The notes beneath the pieces were generated by a model. The model was not told the DNA's origin, ran no database searches, and saw only the letters and a program-made list of their open reading frames with translations. From assembly GCF_900168205.1 (NCBI RefSeq), contig NZ_FUZE01000021.1:1-64000 (forward strand): a DNA stretch of 64,000 nucleotides. Reading direction: 5' to 3'. This document shows, piece after piece, positions 1 to 6,623 of the stretch (position 1 is its first letter; the number at the start of each line of letters is the position of its first letter). The position numbers and the translations under genes are program-made. The stretch comes from Chryseobacterium balustinum (GTDB lineage Bacteria; Bacteroidota; Bacteroidia; Flavobacteriales; Weeksellaceae).

Positions 1-9
1 TTGATGCGA

Positions 10-35
10 AAATCCATTTTTTGAAGATGGACTTT
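10..35. terminator. Possible hairpin terminator at the left edge
   Basis: An inverted repeat (AAATCCAT at 10-17, ATGGACTTT at 27-35, with one mismatch) is flanked by T-rich sequence on the plus strand. It lies just past the 3' end of the small minus-strand frame at 64-267 and could serve either that frame or a gene to the left of the window. Support is weak. Confidence 0.3.
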
Positions 36-63
36 ATTTCAGGGAATATTCTTTAGCCTAAAG

Positions 64-267
64 TTATAATAAAACTTGGTTTCTGTAAAATTTTTCTTCT
101 CGCTTATCTTGATCTGGATGAATAGATATTTTACCATTTTTCATTAATAGTTCTAAATCTATAACTAAATTTGTAACTCCCAGTAGTTCTCCTAAATCAT
201 CTAAGGTTAGATAAAAAATTGTGTTCCCATAGTATGTGTAAACTCTAGCAAAACAGGATATGACCAA
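64..267 (-). CDS. Small hypothetical protein or C-terminal gene relic
   Basis: This is a 67-residue frame with a TTG start. The same frame stays open upstream to about position 333 without an ATG, so it may be the tail of a larger lost gene. A stretch around residues 20-45 (LTLDDLGELLGVTN and following) reads like a helix-turn-helix with a wing, as in small DNA-binding proteins, but I recognise no family. It is divergent from the plus-strand gene at 328, and the two overlap in the promoter region. Given the many broken genes to the right, a relic is as likely as a real gene. Confidence 0.3.
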   Translation of the reverse strand: MVISCFARVYTYYGNTIFYLTLDDLGELLGVTNLVIDLELLMKNGKISIHPDQDKREEKFYRNQVLL

Positions 268-303
268 TTTGTCATTGGAATATTGTACATAATTGAAGTT
301 TAG

Positions 304-311
304 TATCTTTA
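304..311 (+). promoter_or_regulatory. Candidate -7 box (TATCTTTA)
   Basis: TATCTTTA resembles the Bacteroidota -7 consensus TAnnTTTG. A TTG at 283-285 sits about 18 bases upstream, near the expected -33 position. It lies 17 bases before the ATG of the gene at 328. Confidence 0.4.
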
Positions 312-327
312 CAGTTAAATAAATATA

Positions 328-627
328 ATGACTTTAGATCAACATATAACATTGACTTGCGAAAATGGTTTATTAAATAGAACAGAATTCGTAAAAGTTC
401 AAGATCAAATAGATGAAAAGAATTTCATGAACATGGAAGATTTCGATAAATTATTGCATATCGGTTTTCCAATTGGAAGAGAATTGAAAAAACTGAAAGG
501 AACTGAAGATATTTCTGAAGTTCTACAACTTATTAAAGATAAAAAAGTATCTGCAAGAAATTTTGTTGCCATCATTAAAAGTAATGTTTTCAATGATGAA
601 ATTCTAAAAACGCATGCATTATATTGA
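328..627 (+). CDS. Hypothetical protein, 99 residues
   Basis: This is a small soluble protein with no signal peptide or membrane segment. It is rich in Lys, Glu and Asp and probably mostly helical. I recognise no family. The ATG follows a plausible -7 box at 304-311. Its 3' end overlaps the 3' end of the convergent frameshifted gene at 619-874 by nine bases. Codon use and composition match the neighbours, so it is probably expressed, but nothing in the context indicates a job. Confidence 0.6.
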   Translation: MTLDQHITLTCENGLLNRTEFVKVQDQIDEKNFMNMEDFDKLLHIGFPIGRELKKLKGTEDISEVLQLIKDKKVSARNFVAIIKSNVFNDEILKTHALY

Positions 628-874
628 TTTTAATTGATCAACAGTAGTCATATATGCATTAAAAAATTTAAACATATAAACTCCCAGGATGTTGAATACC
701 ATACAGATAAACAAAATCAGAAGTAGAGGAAAATTTAAATAGCTATTATCATCATCAGAAGTAAAATACAATAAAATGAACAGCCCTGCCCACATCATGC
801 TAATACATATACTGAATATGCCTAAACTCCAACGCTTACGCAGGGTAATTTTTTTTTAGGATAAATTCCTTCAT
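619..874 (-). pseudogene. Frameshifted small two-helix membrane protein
   Basis: From the ATG at 874 the frame reads MKEFILKK and stops after 12 codons (836-838). Removing one A from the nine-A tract at 849-857 restores an 84-residue protein. It would have a basic N-terminus (ITLRKRWSLG), a hydrophobic segment at about residues 17-37, a short acidic loop (TSDDDNSY) and a second hydrophobic segment at about residues 46-68. The stop is at 619-621. Length, topology and composition are those of a genuine small inner-membrane protein. The cause could be a real one-base insertion, slippage at the homopolymer, or a sequencing error. No family is recognised. Confidence 0.6.
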
Positions 875-1148
875 TTGTAACACAATTTAATTAAAATATT
901 TTTTCAAAATAAGTCCGTCTTTTAGTCAAAGGTATACAATAAGAGTTTTTAAAATACTTTGAATATTATCCCAAGCTACTTATGCTTTTACGAAGAGCTT
1001 AATAATTGTGCAAAGTCTCCGATGATAATTTCACATCTCCTCCGATCATTAAAATAATCCCTAAAAAACACCTAATTTATCAAAAAATTCCCACTGATTT
1101 TCATAGCATACTCTGTCTAATTTATTTCACATAACCTTTAAGGTAAAG

Positions 1149-1523
1149 TTAATCCTTGCCATCATCTTTCTCCTTTTCATTCACAAAATTTCTGTAGGTA
1201 TATTTTTTTCCTTTATGCTGAGGCTTATTTTTCTCCCGAAGATAATCACCGTAATATTGAAAGCCTCCTGAAATGAAATACTCATTCAGCAATTTATCTC
1301 CGTTAGCTACAACATATAAATGACAAGATTTGAACTTCTCACTATTGTATCTTCCTGTATTGTTGGTTTCGAATAGGTAGAGCTTATTGCCTGAATTCCA
1401 TGCCCTATATGAAAATTCCGGATCCGGGTAGTAAAAATCTGTCTTCCCTAATTTCCTTTCAATTAGTTTTTCAAATTCTTCAGCTTTTTTAGTTGTCTTT
1501 ATTTCCAGCCTGAAGGTATTCAC
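1149..1523 (-). CDS. Hypothetical protein, probable C-terminal half of a split lipoprotein
   Basis: This is a 124-residue frame whose only nearby start is a GTG that overlaps the TGA of the upstream frame (GTGA). It has no signal peptide. It is rich in Lys and aromatic residues and ends in a charged tail. In the same frame upstream of the GTG the codons read RTTNQ, which joins smoothly onto the end of the upstream lipoprotein frame. The simplest reading is one lipoprotein of about 215 residues broken by a -1 frameshift near 1530-1545. A true overlapping pair cannot be excluded. Family unknown. Confidence 0.5.
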   Translation of the reverse strand: MNTFRLEIKTTKKAEEFEKLIERKLGKTDFYYPDPEFSYRAWNSGNKLYLFETNNTGRYNSEKFKSCHLYVVANGDKLLNEYFISGGFQYYGDYLREKNKPQHKGKKYTYRNFVNEKEKDDGKD

Positions 1524-1804
1524 CTGATTGGTTGTCCTGTTCTGGTCAAAGACACATAATTGGTTGATAACATGGTGGTATCCTGATTATTAAGAGTTCC
1601 CGAAAAGGTAAATCCAGAGAATTGCGATAAGGCAGAATCCCTACTGTTGTAAACAATAACACCTGAAAGATCACTGTTTTTATCGAGTTCATATTTTTTC
1701 TCAATAGCCGATATTGCTATCGGAAATAATCGATCAAGGTCAAATCTATTGGTCTGACAAGACATCAGCAAAGGAAAAACGATTAAAATGATGCTACTTT
1801 TCAT
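1520..1804 (-). CDS. Lipoprotein, N-terminal half of a likely split gene
   Basis: This is a 94-residue frame. It begins with a classical lipoprotein signal: hydrophobic residues 4-14, then LLMSC with Cys16 as the lipidated residue. It should be exported and anchored in the membrane. The body (FDLDRLFPIAISAIEKKYEL onward) has mixed alpha/beta character and ends abruptly at GQPIR, where it overlaps the next frame by four bases. The next frame looks like its continuation. The original protein was probably about 215 residues and of unknown function. Confidence 0.5.
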   Translation of the reverse strand: MKSSIILIVFPLLMSCQTNRFDLDRLFPIAISAIEKKYELDKNSDLSGVIVYNSRDSALSQFSGFTFSGTLNNQDTTMLSTNYVSLTRTGQPIR

Positions 1805-1853
1805 TGTATATATTTATGTGGTTTGGCAGTGGTTGTGAAAAGATTTATGGTGA

Positions 1854-1926
1854 CTATTTGTATACTACCAGATGGTAGATTTCAATTTCATCTTTTTTAT
1901 CATTTTCAATAGCATAAACATAGGCC
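1854..1926 (-). pseudogene. Possible C-terminal coding relic
   Basis: The codons 1854-1926 read AYVYAIENDKKDEIEIYH and then LVVYK followed by TAG. This has protein-like composition and no start codon, with a TAG immediately upstream at 1926-1928. A short ATG frame 5' of it in another phase ends here. It looks like the tail of a decayed gene, but it is short enough to be chance. Confidence 0.25.
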
Positions 1927-2040
1927 TAATAGAAATTCAGTAAGATATTCAATATTCATTGTCCAATATTTATAACTCATATTGTAAATTTAATTATTTT
2001 GCGAATATAAAAGTACTGAACGACAGATCTTGACGTAAAA

Positions 2041-2067
2041 AACAACCCCGCAAATGCGAGGCTTGTT
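2041..2067 (-). terminator. Hairpin terminator, minus strand
   Basis: On the minus strand CCTCGC pairs with GCGGGG (one G-T pair) around an ATTT loop. AACAA and TTGTT extend the stem across one bulged base, and six T residues follow at 2042-2037. Confidence 0.5.
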
Positions 2068-2132
2068 ATAAACTTATATGAAGAAAACATTTTTAAATAC
2101 TCAATTTACATGCCATATTTTCTAATAAAAAC

Positions 2133-2154
2133 GGAAGGCGAAAAAACGGCCTCC
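2133..2154 (-). terminator. Possible hairpin terminator, minus strand
   Basis: GGAAGGC at 2133-2139 pairs with GCCTCC at 2149-2154 (one bulge) and is followed on the minus strand by TTTTTATT. Confidence 0.35.
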
Positions 2155-2240
2155 CTATTAAAGCTATGCCACAAAAAAACTTGTGGATCGATATTACAAA
2201 AAGTTGAATTCTCTAATTATGATTCGAGTTATAATAAAAA

Positions 2241-2270
2241 GAGAGTTTCCTGATTGATGTGGAAACTCTC
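2241..2270 (-). terminator. Perfect 10-bp hairpin terminator downstream of the peptide gene
   Basis: GAGAGTTTCC at 2241-2250 and GGAAACTCTC at 2261-2270 form a perfect stem with a 10-base loop. On the minus strand it is followed by TTTTTATTAT. It lies about 80 bases past the stop of the peptide precursor at 2349-2552 and is its likely terminator. Confidence 0.65.
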
Positions 2271-2348
2271 TTGGAATTTTAAGATATATAATAGTTTTGA
2301 TGGTAATCGCTTATACTCAAATTCTATACCAAAATTTAGCATTTACTT

Positions 2349-2552
2349 TTAATTGCAAACATAACCCCAAGGCGTCACTGTATAACCACTGGCTCCAAGA
2401 CTACAACAGACGTTAGGACTTTCGATCGGTCCGTACGTCATTCTTACATTGCAGGATCTATTATTTGTCCACTTCAGTGCGCCATCTATTTTTTTCATTT
2501 CTTCTCTTGATAACTGATTTGCTTTACTTTTGAATTTTTATAAATTTTCCAT
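2349..2552 (-). pseudogene. Double-glycine-type peptide natural-product precursor with a stop at codon 5
   Basis: The ATG at 2552 begins MENL, then TAA, then 62 further codons in the same frame. The leader (KFKSKANQLSREEMKKIDGA) matches the bacteriocin/natural-product leader seen in Bacteroidota peptides, with IDGA where a double-glycine cleavage site would be. The core contains four cysteines, including a CC pair, plus Gly, Pro and Trp, and ends YVCN. One A-to-T change (AAA to TAA) explains the stop. The ATG at codon 19 could restart translation but would lack most of the leader. Such peptides are normally cut and exported by peptidase-containing ABC transporters. No transporter or modifying enzyme is visible in the window. 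A terminator follows at 2241-2270. Confidence 0.65.
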
Positions 2553-2652
2553 AATATTGATTATTAGTGCTTTACAAGGTGTAATTTAAACAAATGTTTT
2601 GAAATATTAAAAATGAAAAACATAAACTTTAATGAAAAAGTATAAATCCGCC

Positions 2653-2727
2653 TCAGCTTTTCTTCTTAGGACCCAACCACTTAAAGTCTTTCCAATGGTA
2701 TAGTATATATCGAAACTTGTGAATCTA
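2653..2727 (-). pseudogene. C-terminal relic of an unidentified gene
   Basis: Minus-strand codons 2724-2656 read IHKFRYILYHWKDFKWL then GPKKKS and a TGA at 2653-2655, with a stop just upstream (2725-2727). The basic, tryptophan-rich ending looks like a real protein C-terminus without the rest of its gene. Family not recognised. Confidence 0.35.
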
Positions 2728-2814
2728 ATTTTACTTGTAAGTAGACCTCCAAAATGTTACCTTGCTACCTTGTTACCAAAAAACACAGACATAAGACAAT
2801 AATTAACTGAAAAC

Positions 2815-3207
2815 ATGATAAAATTTGCTTACACCATCCTATACGTCCAAGATGTGACTAGATCAATCGAATTTTACGAGAACGCATTTGGTTTTACAAG
2901 AAAATTTGTCACGCCAGCAAATGACTATGGTGAACTTTTGGTTGGCGAGACAACACTTTCCTTTGCTTCAAAAGAATTAGCCACATCAAACCTGAAAGAA
3001 GGTTTTATAGAAAGCAGCTTGACAGATAAACCATTTGGAATCGAAATTGGTTTCACCACAGACAATATAGAAGAAACAGTTTCGACAGCTGTAAATGCAG
3101 GAGCAACAATTGTTGAACATCCTACAACAAAACCGTGGGGACAAATTGTAGCCTATGTCCGTGACATTGACGGATTTCTCATTGAGATATGCACGCCAAT
3201 GGGCTAA
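2815..3207 (+). CDS. VOC-family (glyoxalase/dioxygenase fold) protein
   Basis: This 130-residue protein spans one vicinal-oxygen-chelate unit. The N-terminal beta-alpha module starts FAYTILYVQDVTRSIEFYEN, and the C-terminal module ends with the typical PWGQ...VRDIDGFLIEIC pattern, where the Glu of LIEIC is the usual metal ligand. Members include glyoxalase I, bleomycin-resistance proteins and ring-cleaving dioxygenases. The substrate cannot be read from sequence. It is probably cytosolic and dimeric. It stands alone, convergent with the AraC-type regulator at 3292. Three near-repeats of TTGYTACC lie just upstream at about 2755-2779. Confidence 0.85.
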   Translation: MIKFAYTILYVQDVTRSIEFYENAFGFTRKFVTPANDYGELLVGETTLSFASKELATSNLKEGFIESSLTDKPFGIEIGFTTDNIEETVSTAVNAGATIVEHPTTKPWGQIVAYVRDIDGFLIEICTPMG

Positions 3208-3291
3208 CAGAATACTTCAGACGATAAGTTTCTTTACTCAACAATTTGATAAAATTTGAAAGTGAAGAATAGTAAATAATTTGTTAACTTT

Positions 3292-4158
3292 TTAGTTAAA
3301 CGTCTTTCTAAACCCCAAAGGAGAAACATTTGTCTTAATCTTGAAAAGTTTGCTGAAAGACTGCGAATGTTCAAAGCCCAATTCATAAGCAATTTCCGAA
3401 ACGGAAAGATCTGTCGTTGATGATTTTTGTTTGGCTTTTTCGATGACTGCATTCTGAATGTATTGTTGGGTGTTTAACCCTGTCAATGAACTTAACATAT
3501 CACTCAGGTAGAGTTGTGATAACTTTAATTCCGTACTGATATATTTCACGGACGGCAAGCCGTTTTTCAGACTCTTTTCTTCTTCAAAATAGCTTTCTAA
3601 AAGTTTGTCCAAAGAAGTGATGATATCGTGATTGATTGCTTTCCTCGTCAAAAATTGCCTGTTGTAAAAACGATTGCTGTAATTTAATAACAATTCTATC
3701 TGTGATACCAGAACATCCTGACTGAAATGATCAATATTGTTATCCAATTCATTGGCTATGGTAGCAAATAAATTGGCTATGACTTCTTTTTCCTTTGCCG
3801 ATAAAAATAAGGCTTCTGAAACATCGTAGGAGAAAAAACCATACTGATTGATTGTTTTTCCCAATGGATAATTTCGAATAAAGTCCGGATGGAAATACAA
3901 AGCAATTCCTTCATAACTTTCCAGGTCTTCCGGTGGAAAAACAATTTGTTTCGGCTTCAGAAATGCCAATCCGCCTTCTTCAAAATCGTAATAGCCCTGT
4001 CCGTATTTTATGTGACCTGTAAACGTAGGCTTAAAAGAAATTTTGTAGAAATCAAGACTTACTTTTTGTCCTTTCGGAAACATTTCAATCGAAATAGTAT
4101 TGTAATCAACCAATGCGATCAATGGGTGTAATGGCGCAGGAAATCCCAATATCCGCAC
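3292..4158 (-). CDS. AraC-family transcriptional regulator, N-terminus interrupted by a stop
   Basis: The 288 residues comprise an N-terminal cupin-like sensing domain (about 1-150) and a C-terminal pair of AraC helix-turn-helix units (about 205-288), with SVSEIAYELGFEHSQSFSKL and the closing P-x-x-FR motif. From the GTG at 4158 the start is only two codons after a TAA (4162-4164). The same frame upstream of that stop runs to an ATG at 4206 and reads MQQQSNINQIKSIS. The relatives' form SxxQLVRxLGFP suggests the TAA replaced a CAA Gln codon. The protein may therefore depend on restart at GTG. It is divergent from the SDR/hydrolase remnants, which it probably controlled. Confidence 0.8.
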   Translation of the reverse strand: MRILGFPAPLHPLIALVDYNTISIEMFPKGQKVSLDFYKISFKPTFTGHIKYGQGYYDFEEGGLAFLKPKQIVFPPEDLESYEGIALYFHPDFIRNYPLGKTINQYGFFSYDVSEALFLSAKEKEVIANLFATIANELDNNIDHFSQDVLVSQIELLLNYSNRFYNRQFLTRKAINHDIITSLDKLLESYFEEEKSLKNGLPSVKYISTELKLSQLYLSDMLSSLTGLNTQQYIQNAVIEKAKQKSSTTDLSVSEIAYELGFEHSQSFSKLFKIKTNVSPLGFRKTFN

Positions 4159-4280
4159 CAGTTACGATATACTTTTAATCTGATTGATGTTAGATTGTTG
4201 CTGCATTTCGTTTACGAATTTAATCAATTTTGTTTTGACGGACGAATCACAATAACACCAACTTCAACAGCGTCAGGTTG

Positions 4281-4788
4281 GCTTATTGCATAAAGGACGG
4301 CATTAGCATACGAGTTACCAACGAATTTATTCCTCATTTAAGAGAGAAGAAAAAATGGTGTTTTTATTACGACAACCTCTATGGGTGGATTCGTTGGTTT
4401 CCCTATCAGTTCTGTGTATCATGCCACCAAGTTTGGTCTGGAAGGCTGGTCGGAAAGTCTTTCACATAAATTATCATTATTTAATATTAAGGTGAAAACT
4501 ATTGCACGGGGAGGAATCTTAACAGATTTTTCGGGCAGATCCCTCGATACCGGTTCGCATAAAGCTTATAAAGAACTTGAAACAAAAATGTTTGAGGGTA
4601 TCGATGGAATGATGAAGAACACCTCTAGCGCTGAAAAATTGCAGAAGTTGTTTATGAAGCTTCCACAGATGGCAAAGACCAGGTAAGATATTTGGCCAGG
4701 TGAAGATGCAAAAGCGATCTATTCAAAGCAGCTCGAAATCGGGGCAGAAGAAATGAGAAAAGAAATAAGAACCCAAATATTAGGATAA
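4281..4788 (+). pseudogene. Short-chain dehydrogenase/reductase, multiply frameshifted and 5'-truncated
   Basis: Conserved SDR pieces lie in several frames: RVTNEFIPHLREKK, then GVFITTTSMGGFVGFPIS, then the catalytic segment SSVYHATKFGLEG (Tyr-x-x-x-Lys), then DFSGRSLDTGSHKAYKELE, AEVVYEASTDGKDQVRYLA, and a tail EEMRKEIRTQILG ending at 4788. At least four frame changes are needed, one at an A-tract near 4350-4355. The Rossmann glycine-rich N-terminus is missing. The largest open piece is 4381-4686. It sits six bases before the hydrolase gene, so it was once the first gene of that operon. It is not functional as it stands. Confidence 0.8.
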
Positions 4789-4794
4789 AATAAA

Positions 4795-5706
4795 ATGCAG
4801 AAATCAATCAAATTCAAAAATAGTAGCTGGGAAATTGCAGCACATCTCAATTTGCCGGAGAACTTTGATGCAAATCAAAAATACAGTACCATCATTTGTG
4901 TCCACCCCGGAAGCAGTGTCAAGGAACAAACTGCTGGTCAATATGCTGAGAAACTTACTGGAGAAGGATTTATCACCTTTGCATTCGATGCTTCTTTTCA
5001 GGGAGAAAGCGGTGTTGAACCAAGATTCCTGGAAGATCCCGCAACCAGAGTTGAAGACATAAAATGTGCAGTAGATTATCTTACAACATTAGATTTTGTA
5101 GATAATGAAAAGATCGGTATTTTAGGAATCTGTGCGGGCGGTGCATATTCAGCTAATGCCGCTTTGACAGAAAGACGAATCAAAGCCATCGCCACAGTTT
5201 CCGCATCTAATTTTTGCAGGGCTTACAGAGAAAGCCTAGATCCGATCCAGATTCTGGAAGCTGTGGGTAAGCAGCGTACAGCCGAAGCCAATGGCGCGGA
5301 ACCTTTGATCGTCAACTGGACTCCAAACTCTTCAGAAGAAGCGAAGGAACAAGGAATGGATGAAATGGATCTTTTGGAATGTATCGATTATTACAGAACA
5401 CCTCGTGGAAATCATCCGAGATCGTCTAATCAACTTCTTTTTACAAGTTTTGGGAATACGGTCAATTTCGATGCTTTCCATTTGGCAGATCAGCTGTTGA
5501 CACAGCAACTATTGATCATTGTCGGAGATAAGGTCGGAGCCTTTGGTTCCTACAGAGATGGATTTGAACTTTATAATAAGGCAGCATCAAAAAATAAAAA
5601 TATCTATGTTGTTAAAGGCGCCAGTCATTATGACCTATATGACCAGCCTAAAGCAACTTATGAAGCTTTATTACAATTAATTCCATTCTTTAAAAAGAAT
5701 CTATGA
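4795..5706 (+). CDS. Alpha/beta hydrolase with Cys nucleophile (dienelactone hydrolase/YcjY-like)
   Basis: The 303 residues have a full alpha/beta hydrolase layout. The strand IICVHPG (34-39) carries the oxyanion region, the nucleophile elbow is GICAGG with Cys113 where most relatives have Ser, the probable acid is Asp245 in IIVGDK, and His278 lies in KGASHYD. A Cys nucleophile is known in dienelactone hydrolases, so an ester or lactone substrate is plausible but unproven. There is no signal peptide, so it is cytosolic. It follows the SDR remnant by six bases and precedes a truncated AraC relic, so it survives from an otherwise decayed operon. Confidence 0.8.
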   Translation: MQKSIKFKNSSWEIAAHLNLPENFDANQKYSTIICVHPGSSVKEQTAGQYAEKLTGEGFITFAFDASFQGESGVEPRFLEDPATRVEDIKCAVDYLTTLDFVDNEKIGILGICAGGAYSANAALTERRIKAIATVSASNFCRAYRESLDPIQILEAVGKQRTAEANGAEPLIVNWTPNSSEEAKEQGMDEMDLLECIDYYRTPRGNHPRSSNQLLFTSFGNTVNFDAFHLADQLLTQQLLIIVGDKVGAFGSYRDGFELYNKAASKNKNIYVVKGASHYDLYDQPKATYEALLQLIPFFKKNL

Positions 5707-5771
5707 CCTATGTTTTAGGAAGACTGGATCGTTACGGTTGAGCCTTCCTTATATTTGTATAAATAAAAAGA

Positions 5772-6045
5772 ATGAATACCATTGATTCAATATTGCAATT
5801 ACACCGTCTGCTGTCATTGCCTGATCCGCTTCATCCGCTGGTCAGTATTATCGATCTTGAAGATATCCGGATTCAAAAAGACTCAATTTTAGAGAAATTC
5901 TCCGCTGATTTTTACAGCATATCCTTAAAAAAAGATGTCAAGGCTAAAATGAGATACGGACAAAAACCAGTATGATTTTGATAAAGGCGTCCTGAGCTTC
6001 ACTGCACCTAAACAAGTTCAAATCCTTGACTTCTCCACTGGTTGA
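5772..6045 (+). pseudogene. AraC-family regulator relic, N-terminal domain only
   Basis: The ATG at 5772 starts an intact-looking 67-codon frame with the same opening as the AraC regulator at 3292 (DPLHPLVSIIDLEDI here, APLHPLIALVDYNTI there). The frame breaks near 5965. In the next phase it continues QYDFDKGVLSFTAPKQVQIL and ends with TGA at 6043-6045. The rest of the sensing domain and both helix-turn-helix units are absent, so it cannot bind DNA as a regulator. It is a paralogue or duplicate relic. Confidence 0.75.
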
Positions 6046-6087
6046 GAAACTAAAATAAGCTAAAGCGCTAGTATCAAAAAAAATCAA

Positions 6088-6149
6088 AATAGGTCACGAT
6101 TTATATGACCTATTCCGTGACCCATCCTGAAAATTTGAAAATGGGTCAC
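6088..6149. repeat. Two adjacent 9-bp perfect hairpins
   Basis: AATAGGTCA (6088-6096) pairs with TGACCTATT (6106-6114). GTGACCCAT (6117-6125) pairs with ATGGGTCAC (6141-6149). The two hairpins are two bases apart and share GGTCA/TGACC cores. Neither has a clear T-run. They lie just after the AraC relic and could be operator sites, a mobile-element end or transcript structures. Confidence 0.5.
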
Positions 6150-6264
6150 TAAAAATTCAGGAAAATCCGACCAATAGGCAGTCTAACGATTGTACATCTT
6201 GCAAAAAGTGGTAACAAAAAGTAAATTATTAAACAATTAAAGTTACCACACAATAAACAAAAGA

Positions 6265-6283
6265 GGGATGGCAAACCCATCCC
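6265..6283 (-). terminator. Hairpin terminator, mainly minus strand
   Basis: GGGATGG (6265-6271) pairs with CCATCCC (6277-6283) around a 5-base loop. On the minus strand it is followed by TCTTTTGTTT. It lies downstream of the decayed minus-strand genes at 6364-6597. Confidence 0.5.
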
Positions 6284-6363
6284 TTCTAAACTATTCTTTA
6301 CAGTGCTAATCCTAAGCAAATCTCCTCTCCTCTTCCGATCAACCTCCAAATATTACGAATTAT

Positions 6364-6597
6364 TCAGCGAAAACACCAACTATTTTTGATTACATTCCCA
6401 TTGATAGCATAGATACAAAGATCACCAACTCTTCCAAATAGGTCTGCGTTGCCATATTCCTCCTAAATACATATGAAGTTCGCTTCCGCAGATAGCGGTA
6501 GAGGTAACTTTTAAAATAATTTCTCATTTTCAATCAATGGATCGGGCAGCGTGTCACAATTTACTTTACCTGGTACAGGAAAAACTGCTGCTTTCAT
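6364..6597 (-). pseudogene. Zinc alcohol dehydrogenase N-terminal relic followed by an unidentified coding fragment
   Basis: From the ATG at 6597 the frame reads MKAAVFPVPGKVNCDTLPDP, a typical start of medium-chain zinc dehydrogenases. After one frameshift near 6512 it continues IILKVTSTAICGSELHMYLGG, which includes the CGSxLH zinc-binding segment (normally CGSDLH; Asp is Glu here). Beyond about 6460 the homology stops and a fragment in another phase reads NADLFGRVGDLCIYAING and ends WCFR at 6364. Most of the dehydrogenase, including the cofactor domain, is gone. It starts 27 bases before the katE stop, on the same strand. Confidence 0.65.
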
Positions 6598-6623
6598 ATT
6601 AAATATTTATTTATACTTCATGT

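Larger units (their letters stand above)
1929..2348. other. Gene-free stretch with three minus-strand hairpins
   Basis: No gene is supported here. The stretch holds three hairpins followed by T-rich sequence on the minus strand (2041-2067, 2133-2154, 2241-2270) and a further 6-bp hairpin (CCACAA/TTGTGG near 2170-2187). Several successive terminator-like structures within about 230 bases suggest that small minus-strand genes once lay between them. Confidence 0.4.

Noticed and set aside
2755..2779. Three near-copies of TTGYTACC before the VOC gene
   Set aside because: The unit is short and imperfect. It may be a binding site, but chance is as likely, so it is only mentioned under the gene.
4278..4469. 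A 63-codon plus-strand frame at the start of the SDR remnant
   Set aside because: It is only one phase of the broken SDR gene. The real SDR codons change frame within it, so it is included in the pseudogene entry.
6149..6349. A 66-codon minus-strand frame with many Cys, Phe and Leu
   Set aside because: It spans the terminator hairpin at 6265-6283 and the relic zone, has no family character, and its codons look like read-through of non-coding AT-rich DNA.
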